DNA of 64,000 bases from Trichomonas vaginalis G3 (GCF_026262505.1 NC_067203.1:26269411-26333410); one strand, 5' to 3'. Positions 12,543 to 23,675 are shown, counted from the first letter of the stretch. Notes: a model not told the origin generated them from the letters alone. Program-made: numbers and translations.

Positions 12543-14087
12543 TCATTTTAATTGGATTTTTTGAAATCCACCTGCAGTAGGATAAAGGAGATGTAACTCA
12601 CGACTAAGAACCTGGCCATATGCTCTATTCCAGGCCAAAACAGATTGCATAGCCACAAACAGATTGAAATACCAATCCTGTTGCTGCATGGGGCGTCCAT
12701 ATTCCATTTGGAAGACTTGCATCATCACATTTGGATCTGTAAGGACTTTGTCGTTGACAAAATTGGGCCTTGCAGGAGGAACTCCATTTGCTACAATGTA
12801 TCTGGAAGCAAGAGGTTTGTTCATATCCAATGGATAGATTCCTGTTGCTTTAAAAGCATTTTCGATGTTTGTAGCTGTGCAAGACACACTACATGCATCA
12901 AGGAAGCTGCGAACCATGATATAGCGCAGTTCTCTGGCGTTCCATACATAATTGATCACCATATGCCCTTGCTGATCGTACCGGATAGTCGCCATATCAA
13001 ACAACTTCTTGAATTGGGCCTTCAAGGGAGAAAAAATCCCAACATCAAGAGGTTGTAAGATATGAGATGTATGGCCTGGGAGAACAAGAAGCTCGATATT
13101 GAAGGCGCTCAAGAGGCGAACGGCCAAGAAAGAGAGCCTGGATGGATGACCATCTACAATTAGGAGAAAAGGTACCTGGGCATCAAACACATTCATTTGA
13201 GACCTTTTCTCCTGTACTTTGCAGATGAACATGATACAGTATACCATAAAAAGGTATTTGTTCATCCATCCACTCTCGGAGCGAACAAAAAAGGCGTCCA
13301 GATCTTCCAATTCCGCATCAAGGGTCTTCTTTTGTGGAAGTATCACCATTGGCTTCATAGTTGTACCATCTGCAAAGATGGTACAGACCCCTGTAAGATG
13401 TGGAAGCTGAGACTTTTCAGCGCGAACTGGGCGATTCCGGCCAGCAGTAAGAACTTTATAGCGACGTTTGGAATAGAGCATTGTCTCGTCCATATTCGCA
13501 ATAAACTTCTTCCTGCGGGCAAAGTATCTATGCTTGGAGAGGAAAAATTGGCGAATATGGTTTGCGTCACAGGTAGAGCGTCGGATCATATCAATAGTTT
13601 GGGAGCTCACAATCCGAATTGACAATCTTGTGGCGATATGATTAAGCCAGCCACGGGATGGTGATGGGCAGTAATCATCGAGCTTCGCTAGAAGATGCGG
13701 GCATCTTGCAGCGATTAGTACCCGCGCCGCAAATTTTAATCTCCTATTTTGTAATTCCGTACAGACAGCAATGGCCATTGATGTTGTAATACAGTTCAAG
13801 TCGTCTGCCATCTCTTGAACAAGTTTTTTGAACTGCATTTCATCTGGTAGTGACAAAAGGGTCATACCACCCCCTGACTGACCTTTTGGCCATGAACGAC
13901 AAGTAGCAGTGCGCATGATTGCGCGTGCTACTGTCGTCTTTGAAATTGAGTAAACATTTCGTATTTGTTGATAAGACTCGCCATTTACTCTTCGATAGAG
14001 TAAATCGAGTTGCATCTGGGTCAATAGCCCAAGATTTTTATAGTTTTCTAATTCTGCAAACTCGGGAATTCGTGTTCTTGGTTGCAT
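12543..14087 (-). CDS. pogo/CENP-B-like DDE transposase (DDE_1 superfamily)
   Basis: 514 codons, intact, starting ATG. The N-terminal ~65 residues contain a helix-turn-helix (GESYQQIRNVYSISKTTVAR), followed by a second DNA-binding-like region. The DDE_1 core shows D200 in the ANMDET motif, D312 in IVDGH and D348 in LQPLDVG. The last two are separated by 35 residues, giving the DDxD triad usual for pogo-type Tc1/mariner relatives. LPGHTSHILQPLD is the hallmark segment of DDE_1 proteins. It would cut and paste its own element. No clear terminal inverted repeats were found by eye. The stop codon lies about 60 bp from the end of the 21-bp minisatellite, so the element's 3' end may have been overrun by the repeat. 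Base composition is closer to 45% GC than the flanking DNA. Family assignment is firm; mobility is not shown. Confidence 0.88.
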   Translation of the reverse strand: MQPRTRIPEFAELENYKNLGLLTQMQLDLLYRRVNGESYQQIRNVYSISKTTVARAIMRTATCRSWPKGQSGGGMTLLSLPDEMQFKKLVQEMADDLNCITTSMAIAVCTELQNRRLKFAARVLIAARCPHLLAKLDDYCPSPSRGWLNHIATRLSIRIVSSQTIDMIRRSTCDANHIRQFFLSKHRYFARRKKFIANMDETMLYSKRRYKVLTAGRNRPVRAEKSQLPHLTGVCTIFADGTTMKPMVILPQKKTLDAELEDLDAFFVRSESGWMNKYLFMVYCIMFICKVQEKRSQMNVFDAQVPFLLIVDGHPSRLSFLAVRLLSAFNIELLVLPGHTSHILQPLDVGIFSPLKAQFKKLFDMATIRYDQQGHMVINYVWNARELRYIMVRSFLDACSVSCTATNIENAFKATGIYPLDMNKPLASRYIVANGVPPARPNFVNDKVLTDPNVMMQVFQMEYGRPMQQQDWYFNLFVAMQSVLAWNRAYGQVLSRELHLLYPTAGGFQKIQLK

Positions 14088-14316
14088 TTTTTTTAAACGG
14101 GAACTTCACAAATTTGGTTCATGGCCATAAAAACTCATTCAATTTTTCTGAGATTTTTTTTCATCACTCACTCAAAACGCAGAGGACCATTCTTCTCAAA
14201 ATTGAATTATTTTCTCAAATATTGAGTGAGTAAAATGGGCACGTTGTGTAAATTGATTCAAAATTTTTTATTGGTACACGACCTTTGAAATTGGTCTCGG
14301 GCTATTCAACCTACGG

Positions 14317-14483
14317 TATATGCCTATGAAAAGTACTCTCAAAACTAACTTTTTCCTAATTATAATTAAATCTAGAATATTGTATTATGCTTAGTATTAT
14401 TTCATTTTTCTCATTCAATTTAGAATTTACAAATGTCAAAAAATTGAGAGCTGTCACTTTTGATGAATTTCTGTTTATTACAG
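14317..14483 (+). repeat. 167-bp inverted repeat, left copy
   Basis: It matches the reverse complement of 22672-22838 at all but one position that I can see. The inner end reads CACTTTTGATGAATTTCTG and then TTTATTACAG. A shorter degenerate copy of its inner part lies at about 15853-15905. The pair brackets an 8.2-kb gene island. Confidence 0.9.
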
Positions 14484-16045
14484 GAGTATATTTGGAATTC
14501 TTCCTTCAAATGACTTTTGAGAAAACTGTTCTCAAAAAAAATTTGAATTAAACTTCGTAATATTGCTTATTATTGCATATTATGCATAATTGCAATTATT
14601 AAAATTGTTGATATAACTCTTTCAATAATTAAGATATCAATGGTTTTGCAGCGCCATAAGCAACACCATATTGTGTGCAATAGTGTAACAGAGAGCTTTT
14701 TTTTTGATTTTGTTTTTTGGAATATATCGAATTTTGTAAAGTTGTAATATCGATCTTAGATCAACGTGAATGTATTTAAAATTTCACACATTATTTGGGC
14801 TTGTGTAAAATTTTGCATTTAATATTTTGTATAATGAAATTTGGAAAAAATTATCCTCTTTTGTAGAGACTCTCGTATTTTCCTTGTTATGATGATGTTT
14901 ATTTTGATGATTTGAGGATGTAGATTAAAACATTTTAAGAATCTTTTTGAAATTTCGAGAATGAATATAAGAATATTGACAAAAACTAGGAATTCAAGCA
15001 TGTGGTGTAATGTACAGCTGATTTCCAGGCAAATGGGAGATTTTCAAGTTTCCAAAAAAATCTTAAAAATCAAAATCTGTCCTAAACTTCATCATTTTTA
15101 GTGACATTTTTTTATACTTATTTTTTTTAATTTTTTTCCTGCATTTGATGTTGAATCTATATTATTTCATAATACAAACTCATTAGGAAGATTTTAGAGC
15201 GGCAAAATTGTGTATTAATTAGTATATTATTTTTTTAATATAGAAAATATTCATAAATCTGAAAAATGAAGATTCAATAGATTCAAAATGACATTTTTCT
15301 TATAATTTCCTCACTATTCACAAAGGCAAGTAAAGTTATTAACTTGTTTGCCTTTTCTTCTAGATGGCAAATAATTTAGATTAAAAATTGATTTTGATTC
15401 TAAAATTATACGGTAATTTTAGATACCCCAATCAATATGTCGATAAGAAATCATTTTCTCTGTTGCATATTCTTATTTTTCAATTGTGGATAAGCTATTC
15501 ATTGAAGTTTGAATAATTCTCAAACATATTCCAATAAGCACATTAATTTTAGAATATAGTAACAATTCATGAATGACCTATCGGTAAGATGCTTGATTGC
15601 GGTGCACCTAATTTAAAATGATAATTTTGCTTATGTTGCAAAATCAAAAAAATATATCGTTCCGAAGCCTATTACAGGTATATACCATGTTTCTGATCTC
15701 ACATATTATTCTCAACTAATATGAAATAATTTCAATTTATAAGTCAATATCCAAGCCTATAATTTTGGGAAATATATTTATTTCACATGAAGATATTATT
15801 TCTATTATTTAAATAGAAAAATAAAATAGCAGGAGAGCCTTAACTCAAAAGTAGATTTACAAATGTCAAAAAATTGAATAGTGTCACTTTTGATGAATTT
15901 TTGAATATAACACAGTATCACTCTTTGGTCGGAGAGAAGCCTTAAAATTTCAAAATACCATGGTTTTAGATGATTTTCGCGAAAAATGAAATAATAAATA
16001 CTCCTCATAATATAATGGTTTATTATCTTTCATCAACTCCAAAAA
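14484..16045. other. AT-rich intergenic region
   Basis: No credible gene on either strand. It contains a partial degenerate copy (about 15853-15905) of the inner end of the 167-bp inverted repeat, and many A/T homopolymers. The last ~30 bp hold TCATCAACTCC before the ATG at 16046, a weak match to the parabasalid Inr (TCAY...). Confidence 0.6.
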
Positions 16046-18948
16046 ATGTTCAGCAGATATCGAGAAAAAGTACATTACAAATTGAGACCGTCAAAAAATT
16101 CTGAAGTTTACTTACGGACTACAGCGCACACTTTAAGTTCGTTATTTTGGATGGAGAAATCCGTTTTATCACTTGAAGAATTCGGGAAAATAGCTGATAA
16201 GCCAGAAGAGGCATACAAAGTCGTTGGCGACAAAGCTCTCAAGCTTATTCAAGCTCAAAGACGTGGTGCACTGATTCCAAACGGATTTATTGTAACAAAT
16301 ACTGCCTATCAACAGTTCATGCAAAGTGGAGCAAAGGAATTACCAGAAAATGTCTGGGATGAAGTTCTTTCCTACATTAAATTGATTGAACAGAAGACAA
16401 GCAAAAGATTTGGCTTAAATATTTCACCGATTCTTCTTTCAATTCGCTCTGATAGCAATCCATCATTACCTCTCATGCTTGATTCAATCGTCAACATTGG
16501 CCTGAATGATGTCACCGCAATTGCTCTAGAACGTTTGTCTGGTAACAAATCATACGTTTACAGCTCATATTGCGATTTTATCCAATCCTTCTCAACAGTT
16601 GCTCTTAACATTGATCCTCACGAGTTTGACGAAATGTTCCAAAAATTCTCAGAATCAAGAAACTTATCGAATACCAATGAATTCAATTCTATCGATTGGA
16701 TTGATTTAACTAGACTTTACAAGTCAATAGTCGTCCGCCACACAGGAAAAACAATTCCACAAGATCCATTCGAACAATTAAAGCACTCTCTTAAGGCTGT
16801 ATATCAGAAAATGAATAGTAAGAAGGTTCAAAACTACATTGACTATCACAAATACAAAAACGTCAACTTTTCTTTAATCATTTCACAAATGATTCCCGGA
16901 AATATCACTCCACAGTCGTGTGCAGGTATTATATCCACTCATGATCCAATTACAGGCGAACTTACCAACTCAGGAGACTATATTGTCGATGGAACTCTCT
17001 TAGATATCATCAAACATCGCGGTCATATGCATCCAATCCAGAATTTGTCACGTCAGATACCAGATGTCAAGAACAAATTGTTCCCAATCTTCACATCTAT
17101 TGCAGAAAAGTTCGGATCGCCAGTTACACTCGAATTTATTTATGATGGCCAACAAGTTTACATTTTGCAGGTTTCTCCTTTAGTTTTCAGCTACAATGGG
17201 CTTATGAGATCCGTTGTTCTCTCGAAAAACAAAGGAAAAACACCGAAAGAAGGACTTTCTTTTGTCCAAATCGAAGACATTACTTCTGCAAATCTTCCTG
17301 ACCTCCAGGATGTATCTGAGCAGCCATTTGCTTCAGGTATCGCTTCAGGACACGGTGCTGTTGTTGGCAAAGCTGTCTTTTGCACAGAAGAATGCGTAAA
17401 AAGAGCTAAAAACGGCGAAAAAATCGTTTTATTCAGAAAATCATTGCAACCATCTGATTTCGCTGCAATCTCTGCTGCTTCAGCAATTGTTACAGCGTCA
17501 GGCAATCTATACACAGCATCAACATTGATCTGCAGGATGTGGAGAAAGACAACAGCAATTGGTTGCCAAATAAATATAGATGAAAAAGAACAAAAAGTGA
17601 CAGTTGATGACAAAACCGTCAACAAAGATGATATTGTTTCTATTGACAGTAATGGTAAGGTATACATTGGAGAGCAAGCTCTTGGTAATCCAGGAATTAC
17701 AGGCGATGCACAACAAGTCTGTGAATGGGCAGATTCAGTTCGTGGAAATCTTAAAATCATTTCTCAAGCGAAATCAGCTGAAGAAGTCACTAAATCAGTT
17801 GAAAATGGTGCAGAAGGATTCGCTCCAATTGCCCTGGATGACTTATTGCATGATGTATTACCTGAAATCGCATTGGGATTGCTAAAAGACCACGAGAACC
17901 AAGAAATTCTTCAAAAATTGGAGACTTCTATTTCTGAAAATTTGACACAAATTTTGGCTGCTGCAAAAGGATTGGATATTACAGTCAAATTACTCGATAA
18001 ACCATTATCCGTTTGGCTTCCTGATCTCACAAATCAGTCCAGGAATTGTCCAGACTCAAAGTCATCAAAGAAAACTCTGGAAACGAAAATCCAAACACAT
18101 CGACAGAAGTTTCTCAGTCTCAAACAGAAACAGAGAAATCTGAGACAGAAACAGAATCAGAAAAGACGCAGGAAAGCGAGGCGCCAGAACCACCAAAAGA
18201 AACAACAGAACAACCCAAAGAAGGCGAAGAGGCTCCAAAAGAAAATACAAAGATCGAATTTTCAGAAGAAAACGAACAAGAACTCCAAAGGTTGACTGAA
18301 ATTGTCGATATTACAAAGAAGCATAAAGAATCCAATCCATTGATGGGCGTGTGCGGCATAAGAATGAACTTAGTAACACCACATTTGTTGGAAACATCAA
18401 TGAATGCTATTGTTTCTGCTTGCACTAATTCATCAATTGAAAACATTTCAATTTTGTTGCCAAATGTCACATTAAAACAAGAAGTGTTAAAAGCAACAGA
18501 ATTGGTTCAGAAAGCCCTTGAAGGAAAGAACTTACATGCAAAAATTGGTGCTGAATTGGGAACTCCTCGAGGATGTTTAGTCACAAAGGAATTGGCCGAA
18601 GTTTGCGATTTCTTGACGATCGATTACAACAAATTAGGAATGATTTTGTATGGTATGTGCACCGCAGACTTGGAATCATTCATTCCTCAGTATGAGAAGC
18701 TTAATATATTCAAGGATCCATCAAAGAACTTTGATAAAGAAGCTGCTTATGATTTGATTAAGAAAGCAATCAACGAAGCAACTCAAACAAAGAATGATTT
18801 GGAGTTTTACATCTATGGCGATAGCTTATCAAGTGATGTCGCTCCTCTATTATGTGAAGCAGGTGTTACTAAGATTATGTCTAAACCAGAAGATGTTGTT
18901 CTCACGAAATTCGCGGCTGCACTTCATATCCTCAAAACTCAACAATAA
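16046..18948 (+). CDS. degenerate pyruvate phosphate dikinase-like protein, one frameshift
   Basis: The two reading frames join into one ~930-960-residue PPDK-like protein. The first runs from ATG 16046 (alternative ATG 16151, MEKSVLSLEEF) to a shift near 18030. The second continues to 18948. Recognisable parts are the N-terminal nucleotide-binding domain (GDKALKL, LLSIRSDSN, MLDSIVNIGLND), the phosphohistidine swivel domain (SGHGAVVGKAVF) and the C-terminal PEP/pyruvate TIM barrel (KLLDKPLSVWLPDL, SNPLMGVCGIRM, AELGTPRGCLVTKELAE). Key residues are missing. The GGxTSHAAVVAR segment reads ASGNLYTASTLICRMW with no catalytic His. The QTR arginine of the ATP site is QVS. The C-terminal SCSPFRV cysteine segment reads MSKPEDV. 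A ~60-residue Glu/Thr/Ser/Pro-rich insertion sits between LPDL and NPLMG. Homology is clear; enzymatic activity is unlikely. The frameshift may be real or a sequence error. Confidence 0.85.
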
Positions 18949-19147
18949 ATAAATCAGTTTTAACTTTTTTAATATGAATTACAACACGCTATTAATAGCT
19001 GGTTATAATAACAGAGCCTGAAAAACAATAATTAAATTCTCTATATTTTATATTCCTCCACTTTTTAGCAATGTTTTAACAGGAAAAATTATAATGATAA
19101 TCACAAAGCTAAAAAACATTTTATTAAAAATATTAAAAAATTGTTAA

Positions 19148-20245
19148 TTATTTCTCTGGTTTTGAATCTGGATTGTGACTTTGCAGTGGATTTGTAGATT
19201 CTTCTACTGACTCTTTGTCATTGTGCTCATCTCCTCCTTCTTCTTTTTCTTTCGGCGATAAATCTTCTTGTTTATTTTCATTCTCTTCTTGAGAATCTTC
19301 ATTAGATTGATCAATATTTTCTTCTGTATGTTCTTCATTTATTTCTCTATTTTGTTCTTCCTCATCTTCCTCTTCGTTCTTTTTTTGCGAATCTGGACTA
19401 AATATTTCTTCACGAAGTTGATCAACATCAACAATTCCATCTGTGTATCCAATGTCTTTCATTCTGTAATTGAGTTCTTCAATTCTATGCAAAAGGAAGT
19501 CAAGATGAGCTTTGTATTTGATTGGATGTCTTTGAAGTTTCTCTTCTGAGATTTGTATGGCCAACTTTGTTTCGATACCATTTGTAAGTGTTTTACGTTG
19601 ATCTTTTGCCTCCTTTGTGTTAAGAGGGTTTCGCGATGGAGTCATTGAGTCAATTTCATTCTTAGCTTGAATAACTCTTTGGCGTAAATAGTTTCTCTTC
19701 TTGAGAGCTTTATCGTACTGGAACTCTAAATCAACTGCTCGACGGTAACGGTTTGAAGTTACAATTAAAGCAGCTTGATTTCTGCATTGGTCACCAGTAC
19801 TAAGTGCGTTTAAGTAACCCTTTTGGTACCTTTGCTTCTCGAGCAAGTAATATGCCTTTTCTTTTTGTAATGAAGCAGTAACGGCTGGTTGCGCCTGAGA
19901 TGTATATTTTTGTAACTCTAGATCTGCTTCCTCTGTCTTATTCTGTAATTCTTCAAGTTCTTTCTTCAGTTGTATTTCCTCTGTTGCACCTTGAGTATCA
20001 GAATCCATGAAACTAGCAAGCGCATTTGAATAACCTTCTCTTTCCATAAGTGTACTACGTGCGCGTGCAAGTTCTTCTTCGGCAGATTTCAAATCGTCTT
20101 CAGCTTTTGCTCTATCAAGAAATAACTTTGAATATTCTGCTTCAAGATATTCCTTTTCTTTTAATTCATTACCACCTCTCCAATAAAATATCGGCATTTG
20201 ATGTTGCGATGGAGGACGCTTAGCAAACGGCATTTTTTTCGTCAT
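19148..20245 (-). CDS. coiled-coil protein with acidic C-terminus, unknown function
   Basis: 365 codons from ATG 20245; a second in-frame ATG (MPFAKRPP) follows 12 bases later. After a basic, Pro-containing N-terminus (~25 residues), residues ~30-130 and ~150-270 are rich in E, K, L and Q with heptad-like spacing and without Pro, so a long coiled coil is expected. Residues ~285-365 are almost entirely E, D, N, K and S, a disordered acidic tail. There is no signal peptide, membrane segment or recognisable enzymatic motif. It is convergent with the PPDK-like gene, with 199 bp between stop codons. I do not recognise the family. A cytoskeletal or structural role is only a guess. Confidence 0.7.
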   Translation of the reverse strand: MTKKMPFAKRPPSQHQMPIFYWRGGNELKEKEYLEAEYSKLFLDRAKAEDDLKSAEEELARARSTLMEREGYSNALASFMDSDTQGATEEIQLKKELEELQNKTEEADLELQKYTSQAQPAVTASLQKEKAYYLLEKQRYQKGYLNALSTGDQCRNQAALIVTSNRYRRAVDLEFQYDKALKKRNYLRQRVIQAKNEIDSMTPSRNPLNTKEAKDQRKTLTNGIETKLAIQISEEKLQRHPIKYKAHLDFLLHRIEELNYRMKDIGYTDGIVDVDQLREEIFSPDSQKKNEEEDEEEQNREINEEHTEENIDQSNEDSQEENENKQEDLSPKEKEEGGDEHNDKESVEESTNPLQSHNPDSKPEK

Positions 20246-21238
20246 TCAACTAAAATTTTTACGTTTTTTCACTTTTCGATCAATGTCACTTTTTGGAATT
20301 CAGAGAGAGAAATCACATCCTTATAAAGAAGTACTCCAGAAGTGTTTCAACCTCCAATTGAATACAAAGTAAAAAAAGTGAGTGTGGTAGAATTTACGAA
20401 AAAGTGATACCAGAAAAGTGACACTTTGTAAACTTGCATAATTTAAATAATAACCTTAAAACTGGCTATGTTTATTGTACCAATGATTTGATAAAAAGAA
20501 AAATCATGGCGCTCGATCAAAATAATGAGAAAAATAAACATGCTAAAATTTTTTCGAAAATCATGTTTTTCCGAATGTTTTTCTAAATCCATCAAAAAGT
20601 TGATATTAGACCACCAAAGCTATATATGATATGAAGATACCATATGTGATTCTAAATGATCTATATTAATCGAAAAAAATATATTCCTGTAAAGAAAAAA
20701 ATGAGTTTTTATTAATTTGGAGGATTAGCAAATTGATAGAACTCTCAGAAAAAATTGAAGACTTTTTAATCCTCGTAGTGCACCCTTAAAGTTGTTTTTT
20801 TAATTATTTTTTTTATTTTGTAAAGTGTCAAAAATTTTAACGTTAATTTTTAAGTTTATTTTTAAAAAATTATTTTTTATTTTGTGTAAACGTCAAAAAT
20901 TTATTTTGTAAAATTGACGATAACGATTATTTTGTCAAAACTATAATTTTGGTTCCGAGGGGTGTAGACCCTTGGTACCAAAATTATGGATACTAACTAG
21001 GGATTGATGGTACATTTCTCCTTCTGCGTTCAAGATTTGATGACGTGTTTTACCTTGAGTTGAAACTTTTATTCATTCTCAAAAATATGAGAGATTATAA
21101 ACATTTAAATTTTATTTCTCAGTCAATACTATGCCAAAAGGATATTCAGCAATTTTTGGGGTAGGGATTTGTGGGGGAGCGACCGAAAGGAGCCCCCAAA
21201 AAAATCCCTACCCCAAAAGTGAATAACATTTTGCAAAA
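20246..21238. other. AT-rich intergenic region between divergent genes
   Basis: About 1 kb without a gene, between the coiled-coil gene (minus) and the glycosyltransferase gene (plus). It has several GTCACTTTT/AAAAGTGAC copies (20284-20294, 20401-20408, 20415-20425) that resemble host Inr-type sequence. An imperfect hairpin lies around 20945-20988 (AATTTTGG...CCAAAATT), and a strong GC-rich hairpin sits right before the downstream ATG. Confidence 0.6.
21153..21218. repeat. strong inverted repeat upstream of GT61-like gene
   Basis: TTTTGGGGTAGGGATTTG followed by a GGGGG run pairs with CCCCCAAAAAAATCCCTACC then CCAAAA, leaving a ~13-nt loop. It ends ~20 bp before ATG 21239 and is strikingly GC-rich for this region. 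Confidence 0.75.
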
Positions 21239-22486
21239 ATGACACACAAGTTCAACAAGAATTTTCATGTTGAAAATATGTTTCTCTTAGTTATATCATG
21301 TCTACCAAGCTTTTCGATTTGTTTATGGCCATATAATGATAACATAATAAATACTAATTGTAGTATAACATCTTTATTCACAGAAATTACGGATTCTTGC
21401 GGATTTCATCAAGGAGTTCCAGAAAATGCAATAATAGATACTATGCGGATTATATGGAAAAACATTCCCGAGTCTTCAAGCGTGTTCGTATTATATGATC
21501 AATTCCAATTTTGGGATGGAACAACAAAAATTAACAATAACATTAACTTGAATAACAACAGAATATACCATCTACGGAATTGCTATGTATCTGGTTATGG
21601 TGCCGTATTTTTTGAAGATAAATTTATTAATTCCACACTTCCATATGAATCATTAAGGGCCATTTACAAACCTCTCTCTGGAAAAGTTATAGCGCATCGT
21701 AATCTTGCTATAAACACTGGACATTATGCTTCAATGAATTTCGGTCATTTTCTACAAGATACAATATCACCTTTGATACAATTTCCAAAAGAAATTTTGA
21801 AGCAAGCAACCGTTTTCACTTGCAACTCACATAAATATCTAATGGATACGTATCTTCCCCTTTTTGAATTTAAAGAAGCAATTACAATGACGGGAAATGA
21901 GTGGTTATATGCAAAAGAATTATATATCAATTTAAATCCAAGGTGTCATGTTGCTCATCTCGGTCCTTGCTGGCATAAACTTACCCTTCTAATAAGGAAA
22001 AAGTTTAACTTAACGAATGCAAAGCCTTATAGGTATGTTTTATCCCAAAGAAATCATAACGGAAATAGAACAGCTCGATACATTCACAATTTGAATGATA
22101 TATTTAATAGTGTTAAACGCGTTTATCCAGATATTAATTTTGAAATATTTCTCCTTGATAATAAGCCATTAAACGAAACAATAAAGGTCTGGTCAACAAC
22201 AAAGATTTTATATACAGTTTGTGGTTCTAATTGTTTCAATTGCATTTTTTTCCATCCAACTACTATATGCATCATTGTGTTTGATGAGCTATTTGATAAT
22301 TCAGCCCTAGCAGTGGTTGCAGCAAACTTTCATAAAGTTATTCTTTATCAAGAGCCAAGTATCAAACATATTTATTCATACAATATATTGAACATTTCAA
22401 GAGCTCTTTCAGCTTTCAAAATTGCAATACACCTGGATAAATATGGAGTTTGGCCTAATGAAACTTATGGAAAGTTCTTTATATAG
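21239..22486 (+). CDS. GT61 (DUF563)-like glycosyltransferase, type II membrane protein
   Basis: 415 codons. A short N-terminal tail is followed by a hydrophobic segment (MFLLVISCLPSFSICLW, from residue 14), as in a Golgi/ER signal-anchor; ATG 21278 is an alternative start giving a signal peptide. The body matches the GT61 pattern: NFGHFLQDTISPL at ~167 (family N[YF]GHWLxD), YRYVLSQRNHNGNR at ~264 (the Y-x-S-R-x5-R segment), and VCGSNCFNCIFFHP at ~326 (family GAGLANLxFxPP). Here the usual G-A-G-L is replaced by CGSN. Several N-x-S/T sequons are present. Expected role: transfer of a sugar to glycan or glycoprotein in the secretory pathway. The acceptor cannot be told. Gene appears intact. Confidence 0.75.
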   Translation: MTHKFNKNFHVENMFLLVISCLPSFSICLWPYNDNIINTNCSITSLFTEITDSCGFHQGVPENAIIDTMRIIWKNIPESSSVFVLYDQFQFWDGTTKINNNINLNNNRIYHLRNCYVSGYGAVFFEDKFINSTLPYESLRAIYKPLSGKVIAHRNLAINTGHYASMNFGHFLQDTISPLIQFPKEILKQATVFTCNSHKYLMDTYLPLFEFKEAITMTGNEWLYAKELYINLNPRCHVAHLGPCWHKLTLLIRKKFNLTNAKPYRYVLSQRNHNGNRTARYIHNLNDIFNSVKRVYPDINFEIFLLDNKPLNETIKVWSTTKILYTVCGSNCFNCIFFHPTTICIIVFDELFDNSALAVVAANFHKVILYQEPSIKHIYSYNILNISRALSAFKIAIHLDKYGVWPNETYGKFFI

Positions 22487-22671
22487 TAGCCATTTTTTAC
22501 TTTAAAAAAGTGACGTGGGCAATTATGTCACGTGCTCGTTTTAATAAATTCCTTATAAAACATATCACTATAAGACATTGATAATATTTCTCCTTTCTAT
22601 TTTTAATAAATTTGAAATTATGTAACATTTACATCAGATATTGATTACTGGTCATCATGTTAGACTTGGTT

Positions 22672-22838
22672 CTGTAATAAACAGAAATTCATCAAAAGTG
22701 ACAGCTCTCAATTTTTTGACATTTGTAAATTCTAAATTGAATGAGAAAAATGAAATAATACTAAGCATAATACAATATTCTAGATTTAATTATAATTAGG
22801 GAAAAGTTAGTTTTGAGAGTACTTTTCATAGGCATATA
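22672..22838 (-). repeat. 167-bp inverted repeat, right copy
   Basis: Reverse complement of 14317-14483 with one visible mismatch (near 22800). It ends a few bases before the outermost part of the first palindromic element. Confidence 0.9.
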
Positions 22839-22932
22839 GAATGAAATCTTCTGAAAAATAATATCACATAAACTCATATTATTTTCTAATATATAACTAT
22901 TTTATATAAAAATCAAATTCAATGATCTTAAA

Positions 22933-23675
22933 AGCGAATGATAAACCTCAAAATTTACGAATATAATGAGTGGGAATATAATGCTTATCTATCATAAAAC
23001 CATATGAAATATCAATTTTTGCTTTACGCCTAATTTTTGACGACAATTAGCAAAAAATGTTAAATGTTAACACTCAGTCCATTTGAATATGAAAAATAAA
23101 ATTGACTTTGATTAAATGTTTTTATTTATCATGCAATTCTTCTTGCGACCAAAGATTTGAATAAAATTTCAAAAAAAAAGATAGCTTAAAAAATAATACA
23201 CGGTAGTGTTTACTAATAGATGAATAGTATATAAATTCTATTAAAATGGATTTGATCCAAAAAAATATATAAAATTTGATCATAAATAAATCGTTTTAAA
23301 TTACTTCTTCATTTAAATTATAACAATTATTTTTGGTTTTATATTTTTTTGGATCAAATCCATTTTAATAGAATTTATATACTATTCATCTATTAGAAAC
23401 ACTACCGTATATTATTTTTTAAGCTATCTTATTTTTTGAACTTTTATTCAAATCTTTGGTCGCAAGAAGAATTGCATGATAAATAAAAACATTTAATCAA
23501 AGTCAATTTTATTTTTCATATTCAAATGGACTGAGTGTTAACATTTAACATTTTTTGCTAATTGTCGTCAAAAATTAGGCGTAAAGCAAAAATTGATATT
23601 TCATATGGTTTTATGATAGATAAGCATTATATTCCCACTCATTATATTCGTAAATTTTGAGGCTTATCCTTCGCT
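22933..23675. mobile_element. foldback element (~335-bp arms)
   Basis: The left arm, from AGCGAATGATAAACCTC, is mirrored by the right arm ending GAGGCTTATCCTTCGCT, around a central ~70 bp. It has no coding capacity. It lies exactly at the left border of the first palindromic element (GTTATAGACC begins at 23676). The corresponding right border (30371-30395) lacks it, so the empty-site sequence can be read there. Confidence 0.8.

Noticed and set aside
3-12564. Many long ORFs (up to 1,220 codons) inside the minisatellite, including EERK coiled-coil frames
   Set aside because: They follow automatically from a stop-free 21-bp unit; frames overlap on both strands, lack proper ATGs in the most protein-like versions and have no unique termini.
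14819-15001. 60-codon minus-strand ORF
   Set aside because: Short AT-driven frame without any recognisable feature.
17191-17760. 189-codon minus-strand ORF opposite the PPDK-like gene
   Set aside because: Antisense shadow; the sense frame has clear homology.
18020-18050. Spliceosomal intron to explain the PPDK frame change
   Set aside because: No GT...AG segment with the strict parabasalid branch/3' motif is seen; a one-base shift is enough.
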